64,000 nucleotides of DNA from CANLBN01 sp965230205 (GTDB taxonomy: Bacteria; Pseudomonadota; Gammaproteobacteria; Pseudomonadales; Cellvibrionaceae). Positions 8,990 through 17,418 of the stretch are shown in pieces. The DNA is taken from contig OZ245996.1 in assembly GCA_965230205.1 (NCBI GenBank), positions 1,364,001 to 1,428,000 on the forward strand, written 5' to 3'. A program made the translations under genes and the position numbers. Below the pieces are notes generated by a model. That model was not told where the DNA came from. It saw nothing but the letters and a program-made list of their open reading frames with translations, and ran no database searches. The stretch's first letter is position 1. Each line of letters starts with the position of its first letter.

Positions 8990-9168
8990 ATTTCTGGGTC
9001 TAAAAAATAAATTAAAAATAAATGTAACTTTTTGTGAACTTTTCTTTTTTCTTCTAGTCACAGTCTTGCCCCTTAAATCTGCACCCAAAATAGGCGCAGA
9101 TTGTTTAGCCAAAAATCCCCCTAAGGCAACCCCGGCTCTGCCGGGGTCTATTTTTGTTCGTTTTTTGA
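8990..9168 (+). ncRNA. Candidate small RNA downstream of polA
   Basis: The 440 bp between polA and the porin gene hold a series of structures: a stem AATCTGC (9076-9082) with GCAGATT (9096-9102), then a very strong terminator hairpin and T-rich tail. In enteric bacteria the Spot 42 RNA lies just downstream of polA, so the position is suggestive. I see no clear sequence match to Spot 42, and the 5' end given here is a guess. An alternative is a simple polA 3' untranslated region ending in the same terminator. Confidence 0.3.
9129..9155 (+). terminator. Rho-independent terminator
   Basis: ACCCCGGC (9129-9136) and GCCGGGGT (9140-9147) form an 8-bp GC-rich stem with a TCT loop, followed by CTATTTTTG. 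It ends the polA transcript or a small RNA in this gap, upstream of the porin promoter. Confidence 0.85.
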
Positions 9169-9262
9169 TCGACTCAATCCGCTCATAATTTAACCTTTCT
9201 GTTTAAAAAAAGTACTATTTTTGCACATAACTTCGCCGCTTTACCCCTTTTATTAAAAAAAT

Positions 9263-9291
9263 TTGACTTCTCTCTGCTACCCCATTATAAA
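9263..9291 (+). promoter_or_regulatory. Sigma-70 promoter for the porin gene
   Basis: TTGACT at 9263-9268 and TATAAA at 9286-9291 are separated by 17 bp, close to consensus in both elements and spacing. The porin start is 46 bp beyond the -10 box. Such a strong promoter fits an abundant outer-membrane protein. Confidence 0.75.
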
Positions 9292-9336
9292 AAGCGCTCT
9301 TCATATTTTAATTAATAATATTTAGGGGGCAAATCC

Positions 9337-10278
9337 ATGAAGAAAGCACTTATAGGCTTAGCAGTTGCAGCTGCAGCTGTATCAGCTCAAGCAGACACAA
9401 AATTATCTGGTCACGTTAACTACGTAGCGGGTGATTTCGAAGATTTTAATGGTAACGAAGATATCGATATTCACACTGCTAGTACTTCAGAGTCTCGTTT
9501 CCGTATCCTATCTAGCGTTGAAGCTAATGGTATCACTTATGGTCTTCGTGAAGAATTCGGTCTTGGTGAGCCAGGTCGTGCTAACGCTCTTAACAAGCGT
9601 TTTAACGAAGTTTATGCAAAAGGTAGCTTCGGTAAAATTTCTCTTGGTCAAGGTTCAGAAGCTGGTGACGGCGCAACTGAAGAAGACTTCAGTGGAACTT
9701 ACTTACTTTTCGGTGACTTGAGCTCTTGGAACTTTAATGGTGCTGGCGCAGAAGGTGACTTCTCTGATAACAATAGCCGTGATATTGGTCGTGATGAGCG
9801 TATTCGCTATGACCTTCCAAAGTTTGGCCCAGTTGCTGTTGCATTATCATATGACGACGCTGATAACTTAAACGTTGCGGCACGTGCTACTGGTAAAGCT
9901 TGGGCAGCACACGTTGCTGTTGTAAGTGCAGAAGAAGATAACCAAGACGTTGTTGAAGCTTCTGTAGCCGGTAAATTTGCTGGTGTTACTTTAGCGCTTC
10001 AGTATCACACTGATGAAAATAATGCAGATGATAACGATATTGAGCAAACTCGTTTTATTATCGGTTATAACCCAGGTCCATTCTCTGTATCTGTTGATTT
10101 CCAACAAACTGAAGATGATGACGACACTGTTGATGCAGAAACTACTGGTCTAAACTTTGTTTATCGCCCAACTAAAGGTGTTGAGCTATACGCAGGTTTC
10201 CGTAATGCTGAAAACAATGGCGGAACTAGTGACGAAGACGGTGACGGCTTCTTAGTTGGTTCTCGTGTTAAGTTCTAA
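9337..10278 (+). CDS. Outer-membrane porin (Gram-negative porin family)
   Basis: A 313-residue porin. The signal peptide MKKALIGLAVAAAAVSAQA is followed by DTKLSGHVNYVAGDF, a first barrel strand typical of the family. Alternating hydrophobic and polar residues run throughout, and the chain ends VGSRVKF with the terminal phenylalanine that the BAM machinery recognises. It is rich in Asp and Glu, as expected for a marine porin. Codon choice looks biased toward a small set, different from neighbours and typical of highly expressed genes. AGGGGG sits just before the start, and the gene has its own strong promoter and terminator, so it is a single-gene unit. Substrate specificity is unknown. Confidence 0.9.
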   Translation: MKKALIGLAVAAAAVSAQADTKLSGHVNYVAGDFEDFNGNEDIDIHTASTSESRFRILSSVEANGITYGLREEFGLGEPGRANALNKRFNEVYAKGSFGKISLGQGSEAGDGATEEDFSGTYLLFGDLSSWNFNGAGAEGDFSDNNSRDIGRDERIRYDLPKFGPVAVALSYDDADNLNVAARATGKAWAAHVAVVSAEEDNQDVVEASVAGKFAGVTLALQYHTDENNADDNDIEQTRFIIGYNPGPFSVSVDFQQTEDDDDTVDAETTGLNFVYRPTKGVELYAGFRNAENNGGTSDEDGDGFLVGSRVKF

Positions 10279-10308
10279 GTTTTACTTAGTATAAAGCGTA
10301 GTTTGAAA

Positions 10309-10338
10309 AACGCGTTATCGGAAGGTAACGCGTTTTTT
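10309..10338 (+). terminator. Rho-independent terminator of the porin gene
   Basis: AACGCGTTA (10309-10317) pairs with TAACGCGTT (10326-10334), with an 8-base loop and a six-T run at 10333-10338. It stands 31 bp after the porin stop codon. Confidence 0.9.
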
Positions 10339-10456
10339 ATTGCCCATTTTTTATTAGTATATAATTCAGTTTTTATGCAGTAATATGCCTTGTTTCGTTG
10401 TCATACCCTCCTGACAAAAATATAAACCCCGTTTGCTTTAACCGACTAAGTACCCT

Positions 10457-10843
10457 ATGAATCTAATGAATGTGAAATTATCTTCTCTCGTATTGTTTGT
10501 TGCTCTTGCAGGTTGCTCATCGGTAGGGCCTGTCGAAGAGTATGAGCAAAAGTCAGTGCCTGAAGGCCCGGGATTGTTTACAGGTTCTGATGGTGCTATA
10601 TCGTTGGGTGAACTGCTAACTGGTAGTAACGGGGAAAATAGTAAGGTATATGGTACAGGCTATAACGTCGATATCCCCGCGATAGACCAGAAAAGCTTTG
10701 AAGACTTTGAAAATTTTAAGGCATGGCGTCGTGCTCAAGAGCCTGGTTCAGAGAATTATCAAGAATACCAAGATTGGCGGGCCTATCAGCAGTATCTTCG
10801 GTTTAAGGCCCAAAAAGAAGGTGGTGCAAGCATTTCTCAATAG
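10457..10843 (+). CDS. Lipoprotein of unknown function, paralogue of the gene at 18.2 kb
   Basis: A 128-residue lipoprotein: the N-terminus has a short hydrophobic stretch and the lipobox LAGC (Cys about 20). The middle is acidic and glycine-rich. The C-terminal 40 residues contain FKAWRRAQEPGSENYQEYQD, which aligns without gaps to YKQWRKTNDPGGQVYAEFKE in the lipoprotein at 18233-18586; W, R, P, G, Y and E positions are shared. I know no function for this motif. The partner lies beyond the pst genes, so the pair may come from an old duplication. The gene stands alone between the porin and yciA. Confidence 0.7.
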   Translation: MNLMNVKLSSLVLFVALAGCSSVGPVEEYEQKSVPEGPGLFTGSDGAISLGELLTGSNGENSKVYGTGYNVDIPAIDQKSFEDFENFKAWRRAQEPGSENYQEYQDWRAYQQYLRFKAQKEGGASISQ

Positions 10844-10911
10844 AAAGCTTATCGTATTCTTCAAAGTAAGCCCTTAAGTTGATGTTAAGAGCTTACTTTA
10901 CTCGGGTAAAT

Positions 10912-11307
10912 TTAAATAATGGCCCGTGTCCTACCCTGTCCATCGATAGCAACAAAGACAAAGTCACCTTCAGTGACTTTTGCTACTTCGTCTTCATTTT
11001 TTGATTGCAGCCACACTTCAACACTCACACGTATGGACGAACGGCCCACTTCGTTGCATTGAGCATAGCAACTGATAGCACTCCCTACCGGCACTGGCCG
11101 TAAAAAAACCATACTTCCCATGGCGACAGTAGTTACTCGCCCTTTGGCGTGCTGTTGGGCAAGATAAGCGCCTGCGGCATCCATATGATCCACCAGCCAA
11201 CCAGCCGCGATGTCTCCATGGGTATTGGTATCAGATGGGGTAGCAATAATCCGCGATATTAATTCACCTTCTGGAGAAGGGTTTTGGTCATCTAGTTGTG
11301 ATGGCAT
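10912..11307 (-). CDS. yciA: Acyl-CoA thioesterase, YciA family
   Basis: Hotdog-fold thioesterase of 131 residues that cleaves acyl-CoA to free acid and CoA. The family core appears as PSDTNTHGDIAAGWLVDHMD, including the conserved Asp and Asn-His pair used in catalysis, followed by TVAMGSMVFLRPVPVGSAIS. Length matches YciA (about 130 residues). The ATG at 11307 is the first good start. It is the only gene on this strand before pstC and looks monocistronic. In other bacteria it helps recycle CoA and remodel membrane lipids. Confidence 0.88.
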   Translation of the reverse strand: MPSQLDDQNPSPEGELISRIIATPSDTNTHGDIAAGWLVDHMDAAGAYLAQQHAKGRVTTVAMGSMVFLRPVPVGSAISCYAQCNEVGRSSIRVSVEVWLQSKNEDEVAKVTEGDFVFVAIDGQGRTRAII

Positions 11308-11489
11308 AAATGAGTAAAATTATTGTTGTTAGATTAGCCGCGCATTGTAGACAGCTGTACTAAGGGGAGCAATGGCTAGTTTACTTATTCTCTTATTACT
11401 TTTGTTAAATTACTGCCGTCATCTCCTCAATAGTACGAGATTGGCGTTTTTGTCTTCAAAGTGTCGCGTGATTTCTCTGTTGGTGCCTT

Positions 11490-11541
11490 TTGTAACAAAA
11501 GTGTCATGATGTCTAGCTATCATTTAATCATTCTATATAAT
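11490..11541 (+). promoter_or_regulatory. Pho-box-like site and -10 box upstream of pstC
   Basis: TTGTAAC-AAAA-GTGTCAT at 11490-11507 fits the direct-repeat form of a Pho box; the second half is the better one. A CTATCAT half-site follows at 11517-11523. TATAAT at 11536-11541 is a good -10 box. The gap from the first full box to the -10 is longer than the usual about 10 bp, so the effective PhoB contact may be the CTATCAT half-site. This makes the site less certain than those before pstS and phoB. Confidence 0.5.
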
Positions 11542-11607
11542 GCGCACATCAACCTGCACTGAAGAATCCTAAAATCGGTGTAACTACAAAGTTTTGGTAA
11601 TGTTTAT

Positions 11608-13023
11608 ATGAGTTTCTCTACTCTATTTGTAATTATTCTGGTGGGCATTGCTGTTGCTTATGTCTTGGGGAGAAGTCGTTCTCTTGCTATTGCAGGTCGG
11701 CTTGGCGGCATAAAAAACCTCCATTCCTTGCCTTTCTATTATGGCACTCAAGCGGCTCTCTGGTGTGCGATACCTTGCTTGGTATTGCTGGCCTTATGGG
11801 CGGCGTTTGATGATAGTATTATCCGACAAATTATCCTCCAGCACCTTTCACCGGAGCAGCGCAATCTCTCTGCTCAAGAGTTATCACTACTACTCAATAC
11901 GATAGAAAATATTGCGAGTGGCGTAACTTCCCTCCAAGCAAGTCCAGAGGTCATGGCAATTGCAGAACGAGTGAGTGGCTTGCGACAAATCAGTCAAACC
12001 TTGTTGGCGGTCATCGTTATCTGTGCACTTATTCTTCTAAGTGCTTGGGGTTGGCTAAAAGTGAAACCGGAATACCGTGCGCGTAATGGTGTTGAGCGAG
12101 TATTCATGATTTTCTTGCTGGTTTGCTCCACTTTAGCAATTTTTACAACAGTTGGTATTGTATTCTCGGTACTTTTCGAATCCATCCGCTTTTTTGGGAT
12201 AATACCGATAACAGACTTCCTTTTCGGAACTCACTGGAGCCCACAACTGGCTATTCGCTCAGATCAGGTTGGTAGTTCAGGCGCTTTTGGGGCTATACCA
12301 TTATTTACCGGTACTATGCTGATTTCCTTGATTGCAATGATTATTGCAGTACCTACGGGCTTGATGACGGCAATCTATCTTTCTGAATATGCCAATAATA
12401 AAGTGCGTGCGGTTGTAAAACCTATGTTGGAGATTCTGGCTGGTATCCCAACGGTTGTTTATGGTTTCTTTGCAGCATTGACTGTAGCGCCCATGATTAA
12501 AAATGCACTACATGGTCTTGAATTATCATTCTTGGCATTCTCAATCGGGCCTTTAGACGTCTCTGGTGAAAGTGCACTGGCTGCGGGGTTAGTGATGGGG
12601 GTGATGATTATCCCATTTGTTTCTTCACTGTCTGATGATGTTATCAATGCTGTTCCCCAATCGTTGCGTGATGGATCCTATGGTTTAGGTTCCACGCAGT
12701 CAGAAACGGTGAAAAAAGTTATCTTGCCTGCTGCGTTGCCGGGAATTGTGGGCGCAATTTTACTGGCGGTATCGCGTGCGATTGGTGAAACGATGATTGT
12801 GGTGATGGCTGTCGGTACAGCAGCTAGATTAACAATGAACCCTTTAGAGTCAGTGACTACGGTTACCGTACAGATGACGACGCTATTAATTGGTGACCAT
12901 GAATTTGATAGTGCGAAAACCTTAGCAGCTTTTGCGCTAGGTTTGGTGCTGTTTGTAATTACCTTGGGCTTGAACTTTTTTGCCCTTCGCATTGTGAAAA
13001 AATATCGTGAACAATATGACTGA
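11608..13023 (+). CDS. pstC: Phosphate ABC transporter permease PstC, long form
   Basis: Inner-membrane subunit of the high-affinity phosphate importer. At 471 residues it is much longer than enteric PstC (about 320). The extra N-terminal part (about 1-180) has membrane segments near 5-20, 40-60 and 130-150 with a helical, charged loop between them. The C-terminal permease core has DFLFGTHWSPQ, the conserved LAGIPTVVYGFFAA stretch and RAIGETMIVVMAVG. The stop overlaps the pstA start by 8-17 bp. It is the first gene of pstC-pstA-pstB-phoU, behind a probable PhoB-controlled promoter. Long PstC forms are common in marine gammaproteobacteria and Pseudomonas. Confidence 0.93.
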   Translation: MSFSTLFVIILVGIAVAYVLGRSRSLAIAGRLGGIKNLHSLPFYYGTQAALWCAIPCLVLLALWAAFDDSIIRQIILQHLSPEQRNLSAQELSLLLNTIENIASGVTSLQASPEVMAIAERVSGLRQISQTLLAVIVICALILLSAWGWLKVKPEYRARNGVERVFMIFLLVCSTLAIFTTVGIVFSVLFESIRFFGIIPITDFLFGTHWSPQLAIRSDQVGSSGAFGAIPLFTGTMLISLIAMIIAVPTGLMTAIYLSEYANNKVRAVVKPMLEILAGIPTVVYGFFAALTVAPMIKNALHGLELSFLAFSIGPLDVSGESALAAGLVMGVMIIPFVSSLSDDVINAVPQSLRDGSYGLGSTQSETVKKVILPAALPGIVGAILLAVSRAIGETMIVVMAVGTAARLTMNPLESVTTVTVQMTTLLIGDHEFDSAKTLAAFALGLVLFVITLGLNFFALRIVKKYREQYD

Positions 13024-14329
13024 TACTAGTTCTACTACAAATACAAAACCAAGCACAATTGACCTGGTTAATAAAAATCTGGCAAAACGCTTTCGTGCAG
13101 AGAAGCGTTTCCAGGCCTATGGTATTGCTTCCATATGCTTTGGTTTGTTTTGCCTCCTGTTTTTGTTTACCGACATTATTAGTAAAGGTACGCGAGGCTT
13201 TTTTTACCACTACCTGCCAATGGAAGTCCATCTCGATGCTGATACTTTAGGCATTACAGATACCAGTGATACCGACCAGATTCTAGGGGCAGACTATACA
13301 GCCATTGTTAAAAAAGCAGTTTATGAAGAGTTTCAGGCAAGCGGCCGTAAAGAAAAAAAGAATGCGCGTAATATCATTGCGATTGATGCGACAGGCTATA
13401 AAATCCAAAAATTAATGAAGACCGATGCAGAATCGCTCATTAATACCACGATTACAATCGATGCCTTAGTGGATGATAAAGTTGATTTCTATTTGAAGCG
13501 CGCTGGCAATTATGGTGACCCAGGTAAAGAATATTTTAACGAGCAGCAGTTAGCTTGGATTGATCAGCTTGTTAACAAAGAAAATGGCCCTTTAGAGAAA
13601 AAACTCAATGTTGCCTTTTTTACTTCAGGTGATTCGGCCCAATCAGAAGAGGCGGGTATTCTTAGTGCCTTTATGGGCTCTCTTTATTTATTGTTAGTCA
13701 CGTTCTGTTTGTCATTCCCTATTGGTATCGCCGCCGCCGTTTATCTTGAAGAATATGCACCTAAAAATAAATGGACGGATTTGATTGAAATAAACATCAA
13801 CAACTTAGCTGCAGTACCTTCAATTATCTTTGGCCTTTTAGGTTTGGCTGTTTTTTTAAGCTTCTTTGGCTTCCCGCGATCAACCCCGTTAGTCGGTGGT
13901 CTAGTGTTAACATTAATGACACTTCCAACGATTATTATTTCAAGTCGTGCAGCTATTAAAGCGGTGCCACCTTCGATTCGTGAGGCGGCTTATGGTATCG
14001 GTGCTTCAAAAATGCAGGTGACGATTCACCATGTTATACCGCTGGCAATGCCGGGCATGTTAACAGGTACGATTATTGGACTTGCGCAGGCTTTAGGTGA
14101 GAGTGCACCGTTATTGATGATTGGTATGGCCGCTTTTATTCCTGATGTACCAACAGGAATAACAGATCCAGCCACAGTGTTACCAATGCAGATTTTCCAA
14201 TGGTTCAGAAATGCTGATACAGGTTTTAGTGAAAAAGCATCAGCCGCAATTATGATATTGATTATGTTTCTGATTATGATGAATGCTTTAGCGGTGTGGG
14301 CACGTAAACGCCTAGAGCGTCGCTGGTAA
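13007..14329 (+). CDS. pstA: Phosphate ABC transporter permease PstA, long form
   Basis: Second permease of the phosphate importer. The canonical core is in the C-terminal half: AAVYLEEYAPKN, NNLAAVPSIIFGLLGLA and AQALGESAPLLMIG. Between the first membrane helix (about 38-55) and the core there is a periplasmic insertion of about 150 residues, rich in Lys and Asp, so the protein has 440 residues against about 300 in E. coli. Two starts are possible: GTG 13007 or ATG 13016; both overlap pstC. The longer one is given here. Coupling by overlap implies matched synthesis of PstC and PstA. Confidence 0.93.
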   Translation: MNNMTDTSSTTNTKPSTIDLVNKNLAKRFRAEKRFQAYGIASICFGLFCLLFLFTDIISKGTRGFFYHYLPMEVHLDADTLGITDTSDTDQILGADYTAIVKKAVYEEFQASGRKEKKNARNIIAIDATGYKIQKLMKTDAESLINTTITIDALVDDKVDFYLKRAGNYGDPGKEYFNEQQLAWIDQLVNKENGPLEKKLNVAFFTSGDSAQSEEAGILSAFMGSLYLLLVTFCLSFPIGIAAAVYLEEYAPKNKWTDLIEININNLAAVPSIIFGLLGLAVFLSFFGFPRSTPLVGGLVLTLMTLPTIIISSRAAIKAVPPSIREAAYGIGASKMQVTIHHVIPLAMPGMLTGTIIGLAQALGESAPLLMIGMAAFIPDVPTGITDPATVLPMQIFQWFRNADTGFSEKASAAIMILIMFLIMMNALAVWARKRLERRW

Positions 14330-14341
14330 AGAGGTGTTATT

Positions 14342-15229
14342 ATGAACGATGTTTTAGAGGTGGCGGACGTTAAAGCTATGAATGAAGTAGTACAGGAACC
14401 CGTTGTCGCGGATAAGAATAAAATAACGGATGTCAGTGAAATTACGGAAACCGTTGGTATTCCTTTTACTGATAATGCAAAAATGTCGATGCGTAATGTT
14501 GATGTTTTTTACGGTGAAAAACAGGCAATTTTCGATGTTAGCCTTGATATAGGCGTTAATGAAGTGATTGCCATGATTGGCCCTTCCGGTTGTGGTAAGT
14601 CAACCTTTTTGCGTTGCCTTAATCGTATGAATGACACGATTGATATCTGCAAAGTTAAGGGCCAACTCAATCTTGAAGGGCAAGACATCTATGACCCTAA
14701 ATTAGACGTTGTGCCGCTTCGTGCTCGTGTAGGTATGGTCTTTCAAAAACCTAACCCTTTTCCAAAATCTATTTACGATAATGTTGCTTATGGCCCACGT
14801 ATCCATGGATTGGCAACACGTCGTGCAGATATGGATGAAATCGTTGAAACGAGCCTACGCCGTGCAGGCTTGTGGGAAGAAGTTAAAGATCGTCTACATC
14901 AACCCGGTACAGGCTTGTCTGGTGGTCAGCAACAACGCTTATGTATTGCTAGAACAATTGCGGTTAGCCCGGAAGTGATACTAATGGACGAGCCTTGCTC
15001 GGCTCTTGATCCAATTGCGACGGCAAGAATTGAAGAGTTAATTGATGAGTTAAGCGAAAACTTTACCATCGCAATCGTTACTCACTCAATGCAGCAGGCG
15101 GCACGAGTCTCTCATCGAACTGCTTATTTTCATTTAGGTAAACTTGTCGAAGTGAATGAAACGGAAAAAGTCTTTACGAACCCTGATCATGATTTAACTG
15201 AGTCTTACATCACAGGCCGTTTTGGCTAA
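14342..15229 (+). CDS. pstB: Phosphate ABC transporter ATP-binding protein PstB
   Basis: ATPase of the phosphate importer. Walker A is GPSGCGKST, the signature is LSGGQQQRLCIAR, and Walker B runs into ILMDEPCSALDP, all as in PstB. The stretch KPNPFPKSIYDNVAYGPRIHG is diagnostic for the phosphate family. About 45 residues precede the usual start near NAKMSMRNVDVFYG; this extension is acidic and looks disordered. AAAGAGG is well placed before ATG 14342, so the long form is likely real. It lies 12 bp after pstA. Confidence 0.95.
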   Translation: MNDVLEVADVKAMNEVVQEPVVADKNKITDVSEITETVGIPFTDNAKMSMRNVDVFYGEKQAIFDVSLDIGVNEVIAMIGPSGCGKSTFLRCLNRMNDTIDICKVKGQLNLEGQDIYDPKLDVVPLRARVGMVFQKPNPFPKSIYDNVAYGPRIHGLATRRADMDEIVETSLRRAGLWEEVKDRLHQPGTGLSGGQQQRLCIARTIAVSPEVILMDEPCSALDPIATARIEELIDELSENFTIAIVTHSMQQAARVSHRTAYFHLGKLVEVNETEKVFTNPDHDLTESYITGRFG

Positions 15230-15294
15230 ACAGCGTATAATTTTAATACCGCAATTTTGGTTTAGATGAATTAATTATCTCGTTGGAGATCACC

Positions 15295-16014
15295 ATGGAC
15301 AAATTACATATCGATCAACATATTTCTCAGCAATATAATGCTGTGCTAGATGATCTTAAAACAGAATTTCTTGAGATGGGCGGTGTAGTCGAGCAGCAGA
15401 TAATCGATGCTGTTCAAGCAATTACTAAACTTGATGACGAGTTGGCTCAAAAAGTACTGACTGTTGAAAAAGAAGTCGACGAAAGAGAAATGGCATTGGA
15501 TGACCTATGCGTACAGATCATTGCTCGCCGTCAGCCTACAGCCTCTGATTTACGCTTGGTGATGTCTATTTCCAAAGCGACTCGTGACTTAGAGCGAATG
15601 GGCGATGAAGCCAAAAAAATCGCTAAAATGGCTATTTTAATTAATGAAAGTGGTGATTTACCGGCTGGTTTTAGTGAGTTGCGTAATCTGGGCCGACGAG
15701 TACAGCAATTGGTTAATGATACATTGACGGCCTTTGCTCGTTACGATGTCAATACTGCACTGCAAGTTGCTCATGAAGATAAAGCGATTGATAAAGAATA
15801 TGAAACAGCGATGCGTGAGCTTGTTACCTATATGATGGAAGATCCACGTAATATCTCTCGTTCAATGAATATTACTTGGGCTTTGCGTGCACTAGAACGT
15901 ATCGGTGATCATGCGAGCAATATCGCGGAGCATATTATTTACTTGGTAAAAGGTTTGGATGTTCGTCACAGCAGCGCATCTGAAATGCAGGAAAAAGTAC
16001 AGCAGGATAGCTAA
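15295..16014 (+). CDS. phoU: Phosphate-specific transport system accessory protein PhoU
   Basis: Cytoplasmic negative regulator that links the Pst importer to PhoR signalling and keeps the Pho regulon off when phosphate is plentiful. Two three-helix PhoU repeats are visible; the metal-binding signatures are KATRDLERMGDEAKKIA in the first and LRALERIGDHASNIAEHI in the second. I place the start at ATG 15295, with TGGAGA just upstream; an in-frame TTG at 15283 is an unlikely start. The resulting 239 residues match the family. It is the last gene of the pst operon and ends at a bidirectional terminator. Confidence 0.95.
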   Translation: MDKLHIDQHISQQYNAVLDDLKTEFLEMGGVVEQQIIDAVQAITKLDDELAQKVLTVEKEVDEREMALDDLCVQIIARRQPTASDLRLVMSISKATRDLERMGDEAKKIAKMAILINESGDLPAGFSELRNLGRRVQQLVNDTLTAFARYDVNTALQVAHEDKAIDKEYETAMRELVTYMMEDPRNISRSMNITWALRALERIGDHASNIAEHIIYLVKGLDVRHSSASEMQEKVQQDS

Positions 16015-16058
16015 TTAAGCAGTAATAAAAAGAAAAATTCATAGGTAAATAGATAGTA

Positions 16059-16084
16059 AAAAGCCGCAATTAATTGCGGCTTTT
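16059..16084. terminator. Bidirectional terminator between phoU and the M48 protease gene
   Basis: A perfect 26-bp palindrome, AAAAGCCGCAATT followed by its mirror half AATTGCGGCTTTT. The A run on the left and T run on the right let it act on both converging transcripts. Confidence 0.88.
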
Positions 16085-16101
16085 CTGTTTCTCAAACACT
16101 A

Positions 16102-17352
16102 TTATCTAACGCCCATACGCTTTAAACGCCCTGTGGCTTCTTTTCCGTAATTTCCACCACTTTGCGCTGCTCGCCGATAATAACTAACCGCTTTTTGGCG
16201 TTGATTATTGCGCTGAGCTATCTCACCTAAATAAAAGCTAGCTGGTTGGCTGGGCAGTAGCTGATAACTAGACAGTAAGTCTTGTTCTGCTCGGCTATAG
16301 TTTTTAAGTTGATTATAAAGTAGACCACGATAAAGGTGAGGTGCAAAGTAGCTGGGCTCTAAATTAAGTGCTTTAGTAAATGCAGAGATTGCTTGCTTAT
16401 TTTTCTTTTCACGGCTTAGCAGTCTTCCTTTGGTAATTTGGAAGCGCGCTTCCTTGGGCTGCATTCTTATAGCTTGATTGGTTAATGAGAGTGCTTGTTT
16501 CCAATTTTTCTTACCGGCTGCCTTTACTGCCTCTTCATGCTTCTTATAGGCGGGTTCATCTTTGCGTAGTTGCCGAGTTGCTTTTAAGAAGGCTTGGCGA
16601 TTACGAACGCCTTTGGGAAAATGGTTTACACGGTTTAGGTTTTTATCGACTCGTTCCTGAGAGGGGGGGTGACTGGCAAATAAAGCGCTGAAAAGATCGT
16701 TTTTCCGTCCTTTTGATAGTTTCACAAATGTCTGCTGTAATTCCACAGCTCCATTCACATCGTAGCCTGCAGCAGACATATAGTTCATGCCATACTTGTC
16801 AGCTTCTAGCTCATTTTCCCTGCCATAGTGTGCTTGAAAGCCTCCGGCACCTAAGGCTGCGGCTTGCCGGTACAGTTGATTGTTAGTTTGCGTTTGAATA
16901 GCGCCTGCTAGCACTTGGAAGCCCAGGCCAGTGGCCTGTTGCTCAGCACCATGGCGCGCTGCTGCATGGACAACTTCATGGCCCAGAACAGCGGCAAGTT
17001 GCGATTCATCTTCTAATAAGACGAGAAGACCGCGATTGATAGCAATTTTACCACCGGGTAAGGCCCAGGCATTGGGAACATCATTATTGAGTACGACAAA
17101 TTCATAGGGGAGGTTGGGTTGAGCGCTTAGCCGAGCCAGCTTTTGCCCAATGCGATTGACATAATTGTTAATTGACGGATCAATTAAGTAGGCTCCCCCT
17201 TGAGATTGTTGGCTCGGTGAGTATTGCTGCTGGCCCAATGCGATTTCTTGGGATTGGCTCATTAAGGTAATTTGGCGTTTCCCTGTCACTGGATTGGTAC
17301 CGCAAGCAGTGACTAGGCATAAAGTCAGCAAAGAAGAGAGAAGAATGCGCAT
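16102..17352 (-). CDS. M48-family metalloprotease lipoprotein with TPR repeats (BepA/YfgC-like)
   Basis: Zinc protease of 416 residues at the cell envelope. The signal peptide ends in a lipobox (VTAC, Cys 17), and CGTNPVTGKRQITLMS is typical of this family. The catalytic motif is HEVVHAAARH (HExxH), and the third ligand lies in ENELEADKYG. The C-terminal half (about 270-416) holds TPR repeats such as AISAFTKALNLEPSYFAPHL. In E. coli, BepA with this architecture helps assemble or degrade outer-membrane proteins such as LptD. It converges on phoU and is divergent from yaaA. No partner gene is nearby. Confidence 0.88.
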   Translation of the reverse strand: MRILLSSLLTLCLVTACGTNPVTGKRQITLMSQSQEIALGQQQYSPSQQSQGGAYLIDPSINNYVNRIGQKLARLSAQPNLPYEFVVLNNDVPNAWALPGGKIAINRGLLVLLEDESQLAAVLGHEVVHAAARHGAEQQATGLGFQVLAGAIQTQTNNQLYRQAAALGAGGFQAHYGRENELEADKYGMNYMSAAGYDVNGAVELQQTFVKLSKGRKNDLFSALFASHPPSQERVDKNLNRVNHFPKGVRNRQAFLKATRQLRKDEPAYKKHEEAVKAAGKKNWKQALSLTNQAIRMQPKEARFQITKGRLLSREKKNKQAISAFTKALNLEPSYFAPHLYRGLLYNQLKNYSRAEQDLLSSYQLLPSQPASFYLGEIAQRNNQRQKAVSYYRRAAQSGGNYGKEATGRLKRMGVR

Positions 17353-17418
17353 AATCAGGCCTATTTACGTATAATGATTAATTGAGTTAAAACAGCTTAT
17401 TGAATAGAGGTTTGCCCC

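Noticed and set aside
8976..9188. A 70-residue ORF after polA
   Set aside because: It runs through both hairpins and the terminator, has odd composition and no ribosome site, so it is very likely not translated.
12678..12992. A 104-residue minus-strand ORF inside pstC
   Set aside because: It is antisense to a conserved transmembrane region and its translation has no family features.
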